64,000 nucleotides of DNA from Tubiluchus corallicola (Eukaryota; Priapulida; Priapulimorpha; Priapulimorphida; Tubiluchidae). The notes under the pieces are model-generated. The model saw only the letters and a list, made by a program, of their open reading frames with translations, was not told the origin of the DNA and searched no databases. The translations under genes and the position numbers were made by a program. The stretch covers positions 512,501 through 576,500 of the forward strand of contig JAQGDQ010000077.1 of NCBI GenBank assembly GCA_030141605.1. Reading direction: 5' to 3'. Of the stretch, positions 39,101 to 49,917 are shown piece after piece (the first letter of the stretch is position 1; every line of letters starts with the position of its first letter).

Positions 39101-42100
39101 TTGTGATGGCGACTTTGGGTAATAGTTTAGTGCTGTTGGCTGTTTATCAATCACAACATTTGAGAACAAGCACAAATTACCTAATTGCATCACTTGCTGT
39201 TACTGATGTGATAGTTGGAGTGAACTCAATTTTTTATGCTGTGTATTTAAGTGTGACTGAAGTTTCGACAATATTTTATATTATATTGCAGTTCCTGTAT
39301 TTTGTTAGTTTCAATGCAAGTATAATTCACATAGTTTTCATAGCAGTAGAGCGGTATATAGGTGTTATATATCCACTGAAATATACTACGTTTATAAATG
39401 AAAAATCTGTTAAGTATGCTGTGCGTGTAATGTGGATAGCACCTTGCTTATACTTACTTCTGACAATAATATTGATTAATCTAGTTGACTTACTTACACC
39501 TGTTGTTCTAGATGCAATCTGCTTTTACATTATCCCACTTACAGTAATTATTTTAATGTACGCAAAGATTTGGAAAGTTGCTCGAAAGCAGATGCGTAGA
39601 ATACAGGATATTGCAACTTGCACGTCAGAATTACACAGAAGTAAAAATACGCGAGCATCGGTAATGATGGCTACAGTAACATGTGCTTTTATGTGCTGCT
39701 GGCTGCCTTATTATATCAATTTATTCTATAGCATTGTCTATTATGGAACCTTTATTGACGAAATTATATACCAATGTATAGGAGCCTTGAACAGTTGTTT
39801 GAATCCATTCATATATGCAGCCTTTAGTTCTCAATTCAGAAAAAGTTTTAAAAAAATTCTAACCAGGCAACGTTAATTCAGTAATAGTATAGGCCAGGTT
39901 TTATATTTTCTGTGAGTATTCATTATGAAGACTAATCAGGCAGCAGTGAGGAAAGGAGGAAAGAGATTTAAAGGAATTTTAAACCAAGAAATGAGAATTA
40001 AAGAAAAAGGAATGGAGAAAATGTGGAAAATGGAAGCAAGCTCTATAAAGCAAAAGTAAAGGTAATAACGAAAACGTTGTGTTTTGCACTGGCTTATGCA
40101 GCTACAACCCTGTAATTCAGCATAAAACTTAATTTTGTTAAAAAAAATTCATAGGTTTTACTTTGTTAAAATTTGCTTTTTGTCAGAAGTTGTTTTTATG
40201 TTGTGTCTGAGGAATTCACATTATTGTTACCGTTTGTTTACATCTTCTTAATCATAAAACGTGAAAAAACTGGAAATAGTTATTCTAAAGCTACATATTG
40301 GAGAATATATTTGTTGTATGTATTAGTAGAGATGACTATTCTATTAATAAATATTTAGGGGAGCTTAAAATGACCTTTGACCATTAATTGTCAACTTGTC
40401 TCATCAAAAGCTTCCATGCAATGTATAATAATGCAAAACTTTTTATACATTTTCAAAATCACAGGTGACCTATATACATATATCATTTATTAGTATCTCA
40501 ATATTCAGTCATGCACGAAAGAGTAGCAACTATTACTGAATTCTAGGGAGAGTCACTCTGCCTGCCTCATCTAGCTGTTTGCCTACTATGAGCTTGAAGT
40601 GACCTCTGACCTCAAGCCTACTGACTGTTGCTTACTATTCAATTTTTACTGATGCCAAGAAAGGTCGCTGTTTGCTGTTTAACATCTTTACAGTTACCAA
40701 AATACTGCAAAGTGCTAGATTTTATGACTTCTGGCATTTACCACTGACTGTTTAACCAAATTTTTATGTGGTACATGCACACATTTCTACAAGGTAAACT
40801 TCATTTGCCTGTTGGAAGGAAAGTATAGACAAACAAATTATGAAGAGACAGCGATTGTGAAATTTCAAAGTGATAGGTAATGTGATAGTCTCTCTATTGT
40901 CAAAAATGTGGTACATTCTGATCAATTGTAGGTTGCTGCTTTATTGGGTGATCAATTGATGAGCTATGCTGACAACTTGCAGAACAGTTGCAATACTTTA
41001 GAGCGGAAAGTTGAACATGAACGTGAAAAAACTAAACGCCACCTTTTGGAGGCAAACAGGATTATGCAGAATTTTCGAACGCTAGTAAATGCATCTCGCC
41101 TACAAACTCAGAGTTCTTGTGCTGCTGGGAGTTCAACACAGCTTAGTAGTAACAAGATTCATGACTCAAAGGGGGATGCTAGTGCAGAGAGTCCAGGTTT
41201 AGGCGACAGTGGAGTATTCATGTCTGAACGATTCTTTAAGCAAATGTCACAAGACACCACTGCTGCTGAAGGTAAAATGGCCAAGGTTGTTTGGTGTTGA
41301 TGATGACGATGATTATGATGATGATGGTGATTGTGATATGCTGCTGCGCTTGATAATGATGATTGTCAAGATGATGATTTCTCACAAGGTGTAATAGACC
41401 TCTCTAGATAACTCCCTTAACTGTTTTATACACTAAGTAGGTGTCGATAGGAGTGGTCTACATAGAAATAACATACGCTATAGGTCAGGGACTTAGATCA
41501 CGATAGCACATTATCAAACTTCACCAAAATGGTACCTGAGTTAAGGACTTAGATCCTGATAACACCTTTCCAAATATTGTCAAAATGGTGCACAAATCAC
41601 GGACTTAGATCGTAATAACACAATGCCAAATATCATCAAAATGGTGCATAAATCAAGGACTTAGATCATAATAACACAATGCCAAACATCATCAAAATGG
41701 TGCATAAGTCAAGGATTTAGATCATGATACAACCATGATCAACGTGATGATCCAAGTCCTTGACTTATGCACAATTTTGATGATGTTTGGCATAGTGTTA
41801 TCGTGATCTAAATCCTTGACCCAGATCAAATATGAATGAACACTTACATTGGCATGATGAGAACCATTTGGAAAACTAAATTGCACATTGTTAGGAGAAA
41901 TGTCATAAACAGAATATTTAAATAATTACGCTCCTGTTCACACCTGGTGTATAAAGGAAGTTAATGCAGTTATCTACAGAGGTTTATTATGCTTTGTGAG
42001 AAAACCTAGTTGTGCTCTTTGCCTTATTCACTAAAATACTCCTATGATGCTTCCTTGACAATTTGGGAAGTGTGAATATGTGTGTGATGCATGATCCTTG

Positions 42101-43509
42101 ATGAACAGTGCATATGCAGCAATTTGTATTCAAACACACGGAAGTGTTCCCATTTATACGTTTTACACAATCCGCAATGTGTGACACGTGATTCGTATTT
42201 ATTTGAACATGTTCGCTATAGTCCGAATACGCATTGCGCGGCAATATGCAGATGGGAAACTGCCATATTATTTATGTGATTTAGCGAGTTTTGGGGTTTC
42301 TATGTTATGCATTTGGGGCATGGCATTATGGATCACGCATCATACATTTCGTGCACTTGGAGTCCTACCTTTAGTGAGAAAACTGCTTTAATCCACAACT
42401 CGTTTTTACAAAAGCTATTTTATTTTGTTACTGTAAATTACCAATTTTTGTATGTGCTAATCCATTTGCCTTTATCGTTGTAACAGAGTCATCTAGTGGA
42501 GAAAAGGTATTTCGTCCTTCTCGAGGCATTAGCAAATCAGCTCATGTACCACGGCACACTGATGTAGACATTCCAAAACAACTACGACCAAAGTCTGCTA
42601 GTATGGCAGCAACACCAACTTTATCAATATCTGCTAGGAAAATGCGCCAAATCTCAGACCCTGCACAAGAGATTCTCAACTTAATACATAAAATCATGTT
42701 TATTACTCAACTACCGCCGTCACTCAAACACAATCCGCGGAGACATCTGGTAGAATGTTACCAAAAGAAAGTATTTTCGTCAAAGGCTGGTTGCATAGAT
42801 TTGAAAGCTGAACTAAATAAGGTTAGTTGCTAATGATTAGCTTAGGGCTATTTTGAAAATTCTGTTTGAAAGAATGCTTTTCATTTGTGGATATGCATAA
42901 ATTTTATGTTTTAGAGGACGTATATTAAAAAGAATTTTGTCTTTTGTCAATTACAAGAATACTTTCTATTAGCATAGTATTGCTGCTTCTGCTAGGCACT
43001 ACAGAAACATTCAGTTAATCACATTATTATCCATTGCTTTGTCCATCCTTGAAACCATAGATGTAGACAATGGCTTTGTCTGCTCAACCAGGAGAACTTA
43101 TCGCATCTGTATTTATTCTTTTAACTAATAAATTATTCTAGAAGCATTTCATTTCTGATCTGCAAATCAGAACTAGTTTTTTTGTAGAATTTAAACTGCT
43201 AGTTGCATACACAGCTTCACATTTCAAACCATTACTTAAGCAAATAATTTATGTAAAAAATATATTAATTCTCCTCTGACATACATAATGCATTTTCCAA
43301 TCGCTTTGTAGGTTATCCTCGGAGGAGAAAGTTTGGTGGATTTTGGTATTTCAGAGCCACACTTCCTCTTCAAGAAAGCCTCATCCATGACTGATGTTGA
43401 CAGTGGCAGTGAACATGAAGTTGGTGTAACATACTGCCATCTACAGTCTGTTATAGAAAGTGTGTTGGTTGAAAATGGTTATTATGACGTGCAGTTTATG
43501 AAAAAGTAA
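22297..43509 (+). CDS. NEK10: NEK10 serine/threonine kinase with N-terminal armadillo repeats, 24 exons
   Basis: NIMA-related kinase 10. Family members act in the DNA-damage response and, in vertebrate airway cells, in motile cilia. Exons: 22297-22364, 22516-22579, 23184-23284, 23828-23923, 24500-24626, 24853-24931, 25761-25828, 26587-26666, 26786-26872, 27771-27860, 28044-28175, 28665-28783, 30200-30345, 31204-31371, 31970-32143, 33137-33266, 34367-34488, 34834-34936, 35459-35534, 36181-36310, 36572-36685, 40932-41271, 42487-42821, 43312-43509. Phases agree and give 1048 aa. Residues about 20-470 form the armadillo region, ending in the NEK10 signature FRALRFLFSMERNR. Kinase domain about 502-758: glycine loop GSGAFGSV (509-516), K532, alpha-C E554, HRD 633-635 in HRDLTPNN (Thr where most kinases have Lys, as in NEK10), DFG 653-655, APE 677-679. 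A coiled coil follows (about 768-805), and the C-terminus (ESVLVENGYYD) also matches NEK10. The start ATG is the first plausible one; a further upstream exon cannot be excluded. AATAAA lies at 43957-43962. Intron 21 contains a GPCR gene. Confidence 0.95.
27044..27196. repeat. (GAT)n microsatellite, NEK10 intron 9
   Basis: About 150 bp of nearly pure GAT/ATG triplets with a few GGT interruptions, in the intron between NEK10 exons 9 and 10. It is intronic and does not encode an Asp or Met tract in the protein. Confidence 0.97.
36686..38877. other. NEK10 intron 21, part upstream of the nested GPCR
   Basis: Non-coding sequence between NEK10 exon 21 and the GPCR start codon. Several open frames of 77-85 codons (37474-37731, 38407-38664, 38606-38839) show no family resemblance and no splice signals that fit NEK10. 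The GPCR promoter is expected here, but no specific element is recognised. Confidence 0.55.
38878..39876 (+). CDS. intronless rhodopsin-class (class A) GPCR nested in NEK10 intron 21
   Basis: Seven-helix receptor, predicted 332 aa, on the plasma membrane. The open frame extends upstream only to a GTG, so the first ATG (38878, A at -3) is taken as the start. A hydrophobic stretch at residues 16-29 followed by three N-glycosylation sites (N31, N46, N51) suggests a signal peptide and outer N-tail. Class A landmarks: GN in TM1 (N82), LAVTD in TM2 (D110), ERY at the end of TM3 (158-160), W186 in TM4, P220 in TM5, CWLP in TM6 (274-277), NPFIY in TM7 (309-313), then a short basic tail. The usual TM3 cysteine (3.25) is Tyr134, and the second outer loop is very short with no cysteine. 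This pattern is known in the MECA group (melanocortin, lysophospholipid, cannabinoid receptors). Ligand and G protein cannot be told. AATAAA at 40346-40351 fits an independent transcript. It is on the same strand as NEK10. Confidence 0.93.
   Translation: MKTESTNKFQQLTSSALWIVLLTLALIAMDNKSVTNSNNNLLKLDNITFLNHSDTSTNHAGIIIYYEITIMVIVFVMATLGNSLVLLAVYQSQHLRTSTNYLIASLAVTDVIVGVNSIFYAVYLSVTEVSTIFYIILQFLYFVSFNASIIHIVFIAVERYIGVIYPLKYTTFINEKSVKYAVRVMWIAPCLYLLLTIILINLVDLLTPVVLDAICFYIIPLTVIILMYAKIWKVARKQMRRIQDIATCTSELHRSKNTRASVMMATVTCAFMCCWLPYYINLFYSIVYYGTFIDEIIYQCIGALNSCLNPFIYAAFSSQFRKSFKKILTRQR
40346..40351 (+). terminator. poly(A) signal AATAAA of the nested GPCR
   Basis: A canonical hexamer about 470 bp downstream of the GPCR stop codon and 580 bp before NEK10 exon 22, so a GPCR transcript could end inside the NEK10 intron. 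Confidence 0.45.
41487..41821. repeat. 56-bp tandem repeat followed by an inverted copy, NEK10 intron 22
   Basis: Four successive units start at 41487, 41543, 41599 and 41655, each beginning GGACTTAGATC and ending near AAAATGGTGCATAA, with a partial fifth at 41711. After a roughly 30-bp spacer, one unit returns in inverted orientation (41752-41821). The last direct copy and the inverted copy can fold into a hairpin with an arm of about 68 bp. No coding potential. Confidence 0.9.
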
Positions 43510-43956
43510 GTTTGTCATAAACACCAACTTAGTATTAGAAATATTTATATTTGTACACATTCGGTTTGCTAAAATATCACTAAAGCTATTAAACTTGTGT
43601 TATAACTTATGAAAGGCAATAACAATTCAGAATGGTCACCAGAGCAATCAATAATAAAATTGTGATGTTCCACACAAGCATCGCTTTTTTTATTAAATGT
43701 AATGTTCAGTGCTGTTTGCTTAGCATGTAACAAAATCCTGTTTAAATTGAACCTCACTTGTTTGTCACTGCTTTTGGTAATGACACGATTACTATGGAAA
43801 CTGTACCTAGGATATGCTACTGCTAAACTTACGGTACTTCATTGTCTAATATCTTTTTTTTCTGTGAATATCAGATTTTTAAATGGTAGAAATAATTTTA
43901 GTTGTTTGATAAGAAACCCCAGGTATTTAATCATGTAATTTTTTGAATAACACACA

Positions 43957-43962
43957 AATAAA
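43957..43962 (+). terminator. poly(A) signal AATAAA of NEK10
   Basis: A canonical hexamer 448 bp after the NEK10 stop codon and a plausible 3' end for the main transcript. Confidence 0.5.
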
Positions 43963-46172
43963 TTTTACATTTGAGTACCAGTAGAGATAAAAATTTTATA
44001 CAAATTTACATCTTATTGCATAACTGCTTAACTTTGTTTGTTAATGTCTTTGTTTGTCTTCTTAGGTACATAACTTGGTAATGAAATTTGTTTATATGTA
44101 TTATATTTATCTATACATATATGTTTTTCTTTATTTGTGTAATTATTTACAGAAGTTCAAGTCTGAGTGGTATCTGTCAGCTAACTGCATTGCAACAGAA
44201 AACATAACAAGCTGTGCCAAATTTATAAAGGTCTTATTCAATATAGTCACCCTGTGAGGCGTAAGTACAAAAACTGTTTAACAGAATGTATTTTATAATG
44301 ACCTCGGCAGTGTGATAACTGTAAAATTCAAGCACTAAGTAACTTGCCTGAGAACTTACGATGCAAGTGAGAAACCTCATCACCATACAATATGAGAGCA
44401 CAGGAAGGTGCTGCAGGGTACTGCTGAGCAATAATAAAGAATTCATATTTGGGTGGCATCATTTTTTTTCAAACATTTGTTGGTTTTTTGAATTGACACT
44501 GGGTCTTGTAACCAGTAACAGGCAGCTTCCTAGTCTTAATTATGAAAGAAAATGACTATTGGAAAACAGTTTAGTACAAATATAGTAGCCATTGAAAATG
44601 TGCAGTTGTGTGCATGTTATTTTTACATAAGTGATTGCTTTTGGCTTTCGAATTTTTCTACCTTTATTTCAATTTGTTTTGAACAGTAATTTTCCTTGCA
44701 GAAAACTGAATTTTGTCTAGCACTATTAAAACATGATAATGTGAAGCGACTCAGAGTGTATGACAGTGGTAATTTTAAGTCAGTTATTACACAGTGCAAG
44801 CTTATTCCGTCCATTGACCCTATGTCAGTTCTTCGTCCAAGCTTTTTATTGAGTAGTTGTATAAAAACGAGATTGTATTTTATGTATGAAGTATAGTTAC
44901 AGCACGCAAATTTGTAACGTCAGTGATTAGCATTTAGGCAAGGGAACCTAATTTTTATGGATTAGCAGGTCATACGCTTTCATTGTAAATTAGTTATTTA
45001 GTTTTGTTAAATTTGTTTATGGTAATAAAAGCATTTTGTTACAAGTACTGTCATGAACTGTCGTTGGAAAGGATAAAATGTCATTCTGTTTTTAGCAATC
45101 TTCCGTCATTATTTAATTAGTTCATGTCTTTTCTAGTCAGATTACATGCTAGTCAGTAACTGTAGTCACACTCATTATATTATGACTCATATTCTAGTAA
45201 CTAGTCATATTATATCTAACACTTGTAGCATTTATTAATGGAGTTTAAACACCTTACCTTTTAGTTGGACATGTCAAGTCTTGTCCATTATCAAATTCCA
45301 AAGTGTTTTAATGGCAGTTTGTATAGTGCAATGTTTTATCTTCAATGATGTACATTCTATCATATTTTATAGTATATCTTTGCTTGTGTAATGTAGTTAG
45401 TGATTGGTTTCCTTTGTGCAAGCAGTGTATTATACTACTGTGAAAAATAAATAGTAAAAAATTTTTAAATCGATTACCTACCTGAAAGCACGTACCATAA
45501 TGCTCTTTATCGACTGTATACTACTTTTTAATGATATTTTGCAAATATTGTACAAAACTGAGCCAATTTGCTTGATTCTAGTTCTCTTAAATCTCCTGTT
45601 AACTCTTATAAGATGTGGCAGCCTTGTGAGTTTTTGACATATAATAAAAGACACTTAAGTATATTTTACCTAGCTTATAACTCTTTCTGTGATTTCTAAA
45701 ATTACGACTTAATGTTGTGCACAGTAGTACCATAATTTAATGTCACATTTTTCTTTCTGAAGTTTAATTTGGTAATGCTGGTTTTTAACATAAGCTAGCA
45801 AAACTTTCCATTTAGAATAGACCTTCATAGCTGTCCTATCCTATATCTGCTTGGTACTTATACGTTGATGTAAACGGTGTAACATAAAAGGATTTTAATT
45901 AAGTGAAGTGAAGTTAACAGAAAGATGCAAAAGTATTAATTTTGAACTCCTGATTTATTATTTTTGTAAATGTTTCTATCCAATGTTTAACTTAAAATTA
46001 CATAATTACATAACTGTATAGAACAAGACTATAAATCATGAAGTACACAAGTGTTATAAACATTTTTACGTGGTACATTATGTAAAAATATTAAATGTAA
46101 AGAAACGGGAAAGTATATTGAAGGATTTTTCATGTAATTGCAGAAACTTGGGTGTCTGCATAATAAAATCTA

Positions 46173-46178
46173 TTTATT
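46173..46178 (-). terminator. poly(A) signal of the GRXCR-like gene
   Basis: TTTATT on the plus strand reads AATAAA on the minus strand, about 480 bp beyond the minus-strand stop codon. Confidence 0.35.
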
Positions 46179-46656
46179 ATGTTGGTATAATGTTATACAC
46201 TCTGCTGGTCGTCATTGGTCATTATATTTCACAAGGTAGCATGCATTAAAAAAATTATAGACTTAACTTTTTAATAAACGTAAATCAGTGCCCTTGCATA
46301 TACCTACAATAACTACATGTCCCACTTGTTTTTACAGCTAGATAAGTCACCATAGCAAACACTCTTAATATTAATAATAAATATGTAGCTGGTTAGTGTT
46401 GTCACTCAATTAAAACATTTTCATTACTTAAGAATCATCTGCATATTCTACTTGCAAAAAAAATTTCTTATACTATTCTGATGTGTTTGATTCTCATTAT
46501 TTACATGTGTCACCAAAAATAATACTAAGAACTACTTATTTATAAATTTAATGAAAATAACTGACATTGTATGGTTTAAGAAAATATATTTTGCACTTAT
46601 GTGGTATTGTGAAAAATGATCAAATCTCTATACTTAATTAAAATAGATATTAGCTG

Positions 46657-47582
46657 TCAGTTGAGGCATGATTCACATCTGACTAATCCATTATCGTCGC
46701 ACATGGTGCATCTTAAAGCTTGAAACTCCTCTGTAAAGTGATTCCTGTGCATAGATTTTTTGCTGCCATTGCAAGCGAAGCAAGGGAGGAAACCAAATCC
46801 TCCACACTGATCACAGGAGGTTGTAGCTACAACTTTCTGAAATGCAAAGAAAAGCAAATGCAGTATTTGCTTACACAACAAAGGCAAGTGGTCCAGTGCA
46901 TTCATTGTGGCGTCAGTGAGTGCTTTATTGATTTACCATGAGCATATGATTTAACCATTTCGTTTACAGTGCCAAAGTCAAGGTATATAATGGTGGGAAT
47001 GTTTTTTCAGTTGCGTAAGCAATTTCTCAAAAACGCACTGCAATCCTAGTTTTTGATTCAGAAAGTAATCCTGTTCAATGAAATGCAAGTGCAGTCATTA
47101 GGCCTTTAGTTTTCCTACTAAGAGTCAGGTGACTTCCTTGTAGTGAGTGTTACAAAAAAGCGAAAATTGGTACGTAAAATGTTGTAAAAACATGGAGTAA
47201 GTAAATTGCACTAAAGAAATTTAAAATTTCTTTCAGTAATAGAAGAATCAGCAGATTCCTTTATTCCCATTTTAACCAGAAGGTGGCGCCACAAGTTCAA
47301 AGTCTTTATGTATGAACTACATGTATGTACAATGTCTTGATATATAAACTAGTACATATACATTGTTACACGTTTCATCCTATGGACTGGGGTGCACATT
47401 TCTACCGGTTTATCATCATTCTGTTTGGTTTGTATTTAAATGAACTGTAGACGACATAAAGCAATGTAAGTTGGTTTTAATTCCTTTACATAAGGAACTT
47501 TCGTTATTCAATTTACCTGGAAATCTTTGAGCATATGACGAAGAATACCAGCTTCATTAAGTTCTTGTACCTTCTCAGCATC
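46657..47582 (-). CDS. GRXCR-like glutaredoxin domain-containing cysteine-rich protein, 3' two exons (partial)
   Basis: On the minus strand, exon 47517-47582 (22 codons, DAEKVQELNEAGILRHMLKD region) is joined in phase 0 to exon 46657-46836 (59 codons and stop). The second exon carries four CxxC pairs spaced as in GRXCR1/GRXCR2: CDQCGGFGFLPC, ACNGSKKSM, ALRCTMCDDNGLVRC, ESC. In GRXCR1 this zinc-binding-like tail follows a glutaredoxin fold, and the first exon here matches the end of that fold (AEK followed by an acidic helix). Vertebrate GRXCR1/2 act in actin-rich stereocilia of hair cells. Acceptors and donors are good (TCTCTTGCAG, GTAAAT, TTGCATTTCAG). The exons for the N-terminus and the rest of the glutaredoxin domain should lie at higher coordinates, but I could not identify them. 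A minus-strand AATAAA at 46173-46178 fits its 3' end. Whether it is GRXCR1 or GRXCR2 is unresolved. Confidence 0.85.
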
Positions 47583-48002
47583 CTGCAAGAGAAAAAATCA
47601 AAGATACGGGTACTGTATAAATTTTATATTAATACAATATGCAAGCCCTTAGCGGTAGCATGTTAGCTATCCTTGGATGGGTGCACGTAAATAATTCATC
47701 CTATGTATGTATAACACCAAATTTTCAGTCGGGCGGAAGTAAGCTTATATGCCTTTCTATCTTATTTTTTATTCATCATTTTAACTTCTCGCTATTTCTT
47801 TCATTCTCGTGTAAGACCAGCTTTGCAATTAACGCTGTACCGTGTACAAAGTGCTCCAACGTATGAAACACAAAAAACCAGTTTCATGTCAGATGAGTTC
47901 TACATTTATACGTCAGCGCTATATATATGTCGCTATATAGATTGTACGTAGCCTGTGTATTTTTAACGTAGATTTAGCGTAGAGTTTTAGTGTAACTTCT
48001 GC

Positions 48003-48209
48003 GATAGAATTAACGTAGCTATTCTACATAAACTCTGGGTAGAATTAATGTAGCTATTCTATATACACTCTGGGTAGAATTAACGTAGCTATTCTACATA
48101 AACTCTGGGTAGAATTAACGTAGCTATTCTACATAAACTCTGGGTAGAATTAACGTAGCTGTTCGACATAAATCCTACAGTAGAATTAACATATCTATTC
48201 TGCTATTGG
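48003..48209. repeat. 35-bp tandem repeat of hairpin-forming units
   Basis: Five to six copies of a 35-bp unit beginning GTAGAATTAACGTAGCTATT and followed by CTACATAAACTCTGG. The central copies are nearly identical and the outer ones degenerate. Each unit contains the inverted pair GTAGAAT / ATTCTAC around a 10-base loop, so every copy can form a 7-bp stem. Noncoding minisatellite, possibly from a transposon end. Confidence 0.9.
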
Positions 48210-49608
48210 TTTTCTTTTCCAGATATATTCGTAAGATTTATAGAAGACGACAATCAAACACATTTACAATTTAAATTAACATCTATTACTTTATTACTGC
48301 CAATAGTATACATATTTACCAAATTTACAGATGAAAGTTATCACAAAAAAAATCACAATGATTATATACTGCTCGCAAAAAATCTTGTCTGGTTAAATGA
48401 ATCACGATAAGATTGACGATGACGAACCCCGAAACAATGAAGCTGTATATCTATTTTCTATATATATATATTCTATATATATATGCTTTTATATACTTCT
48501 ATATATTTTTACTTGGTGGTTCGTTTCATTTTTATTATTAAACCTGTTTTTTCTGGTTAATGCTAAAATTTGACGAGCATTAAATAACGGTAAATTTAAG
48601 GTGTATGTTTCTTTAAGCCTCTTAGCCTACACGATCACAGTTGGCTGATAAATAATGCAAACTGCCAACATCTTTCCTCTTCTATTCCCTCTCCCAGCGA
48701 AAAGACAAAATTCATTAAGATAATGTAGGGTTGTTGTTGTTGGTGCCTCAGTCGGTGTTTGGGGAATAAGTTCATGCTAAAGGTAAGGTACGGTAGCAGG
48801 CTATTCTGTTCACTGTTCAGGGGGAAAAATTATACAGTTAATGCAAATATACGTGTATGTAATAAATGGAACTCAAGAGAACCTGCTAATAATAATAATT
48901 ATTGCTATGTAAACTAGTGTCTGCCATTGCAACAAAAGTAGCCCGAACGCACATAGTTTGTCTACCCGTGATATCATGTGCAGAGATTTATAGCAATGGT
49001 AGCGACAGTGTTAATTTTTATGCATTTATATACACTGAGAGCCAGTATTCAGCACTTAGCGGCAGTATTCAGTCCCAGCTAGGGCTCTTAAAAGTGAGTG
49101 GACTTTACTTCTAATTCCAGTGACAGAAGTCACAGAAACCATTACTAAACATACGTAAAGAATAGTGCTTTACTTTTGCGAGAAGTGAAACAACTTCTCG
49201 CTTCCACAAATGCACAGACTCCCTGTGCATTTATTGCAGGGTGCTCCAGCCCACAAAAATCATGAGATATTCTACATTTTTAAGTATTCCGTTCAAGCCT
49301 ATTACTAACTTGAATGGCAGAACTGAAACCTGAAGTAGGCAATTATCAAACTTAATCTGCTAGTTTATATCACAGTCTGACATCAATGATAAGAGTCTTA
49401 GACATAGTCAGACATAAATGCAGGAAGCAGTATGATACATTTTTCCTAATCAAGCAGCTACCATAACCTCTCAGCTATTCACTCGCTCTCTGAAATTATA
49501 TTTATTAATCGTATTAGTTACTGTACAGATAGCTAATTGCAATTGCAAAATTTTTCCGAATTACTTATTAGCTAACACGTTGTTATTAAAATTTTATAAG
49601 AACGTGAG

Positions 49609-49917
49609 ATGGCATTTACTGTATTTCTGACGCCGAGGCCGAGCTTCCAAATCGCAGGTGCTGGCAGCCTCCACATGGCAATCGTTGACCCTAACCAAGC
49701 CATAGATATCAAGTCTCTGTAAAGCAAAATGGCACATCTCGCGCAACATAGCAAGGCAGCAAGTTTGCATTACACGCAAGCAGTGAATGCTGAATCTGAA
49801 CCAGAGCGTGTCGAACATCAACAGTTACTGGTCGATGTTTATCAATGTTGTGTGTTAAAACGTGCTCAAAACAAAATTGTCGAGTCATTTGTAGTAAAAA
49901 GTTACCGAAAACTGTAA
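49609..49917 (+). pseudogene. coding-like island, possible broken gene or unassigned exon
   Basis: More GC-rich than its surroundings. On the plus strand a 37-codon frame from ATG 49609 ends at a TAA that, if read through, continues in the same frame to the ATG at 49729 and on to 49917 (62 codons). The part around 49735-49810 (KAASLHYTQAVNAESEPE) resembles a TPR helix pair, though weakly. On the minus strand the same DNA has an acceptor-like CTTTACAG and a donor-like GTAAAT flanking an open stretch (about 49609-49723), so it might instead be an upstream exon of the GRXCR-like gene. Neither reading is secure. Confidence 0.25.

Larger units (their letters stand above)
43510..46656. other. region between NEK10 stop and the GRXCR-like gene
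   Basis: Starts with the NEK10 3' UTR and poly(A) signal (43957-43962). Two stretches look exon-like: after an acceptor at 44151 (frame open to 44257) and after a strong acceptor (TTTTCCTTGCAG) at 44700 (frame open to 44896). Neither belongs to a family I recognise. The rest is AT-rich; near the right end it should hold the 3' UTR of the minus-strand gene, with an AATAAA on that strand at 46173-46178. Confidence 0.5.

Noticed and set aside
43500-43506. Extending NEK10 beyond its stop through the overlapping GTAAGT donor as the main form
   Set aside because: The frame ends naturally at TAA 43507-43509, right after the conserved NEK10 C-terminal motif, and a poly(A) signal follows; kept only as a possible minor isoform.
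48003-48209. Regular direct repeats resembling a CRISPR array
   Set aside because: Units are contiguous without unique spacers, and the window is clearly animal nuclear DNA.
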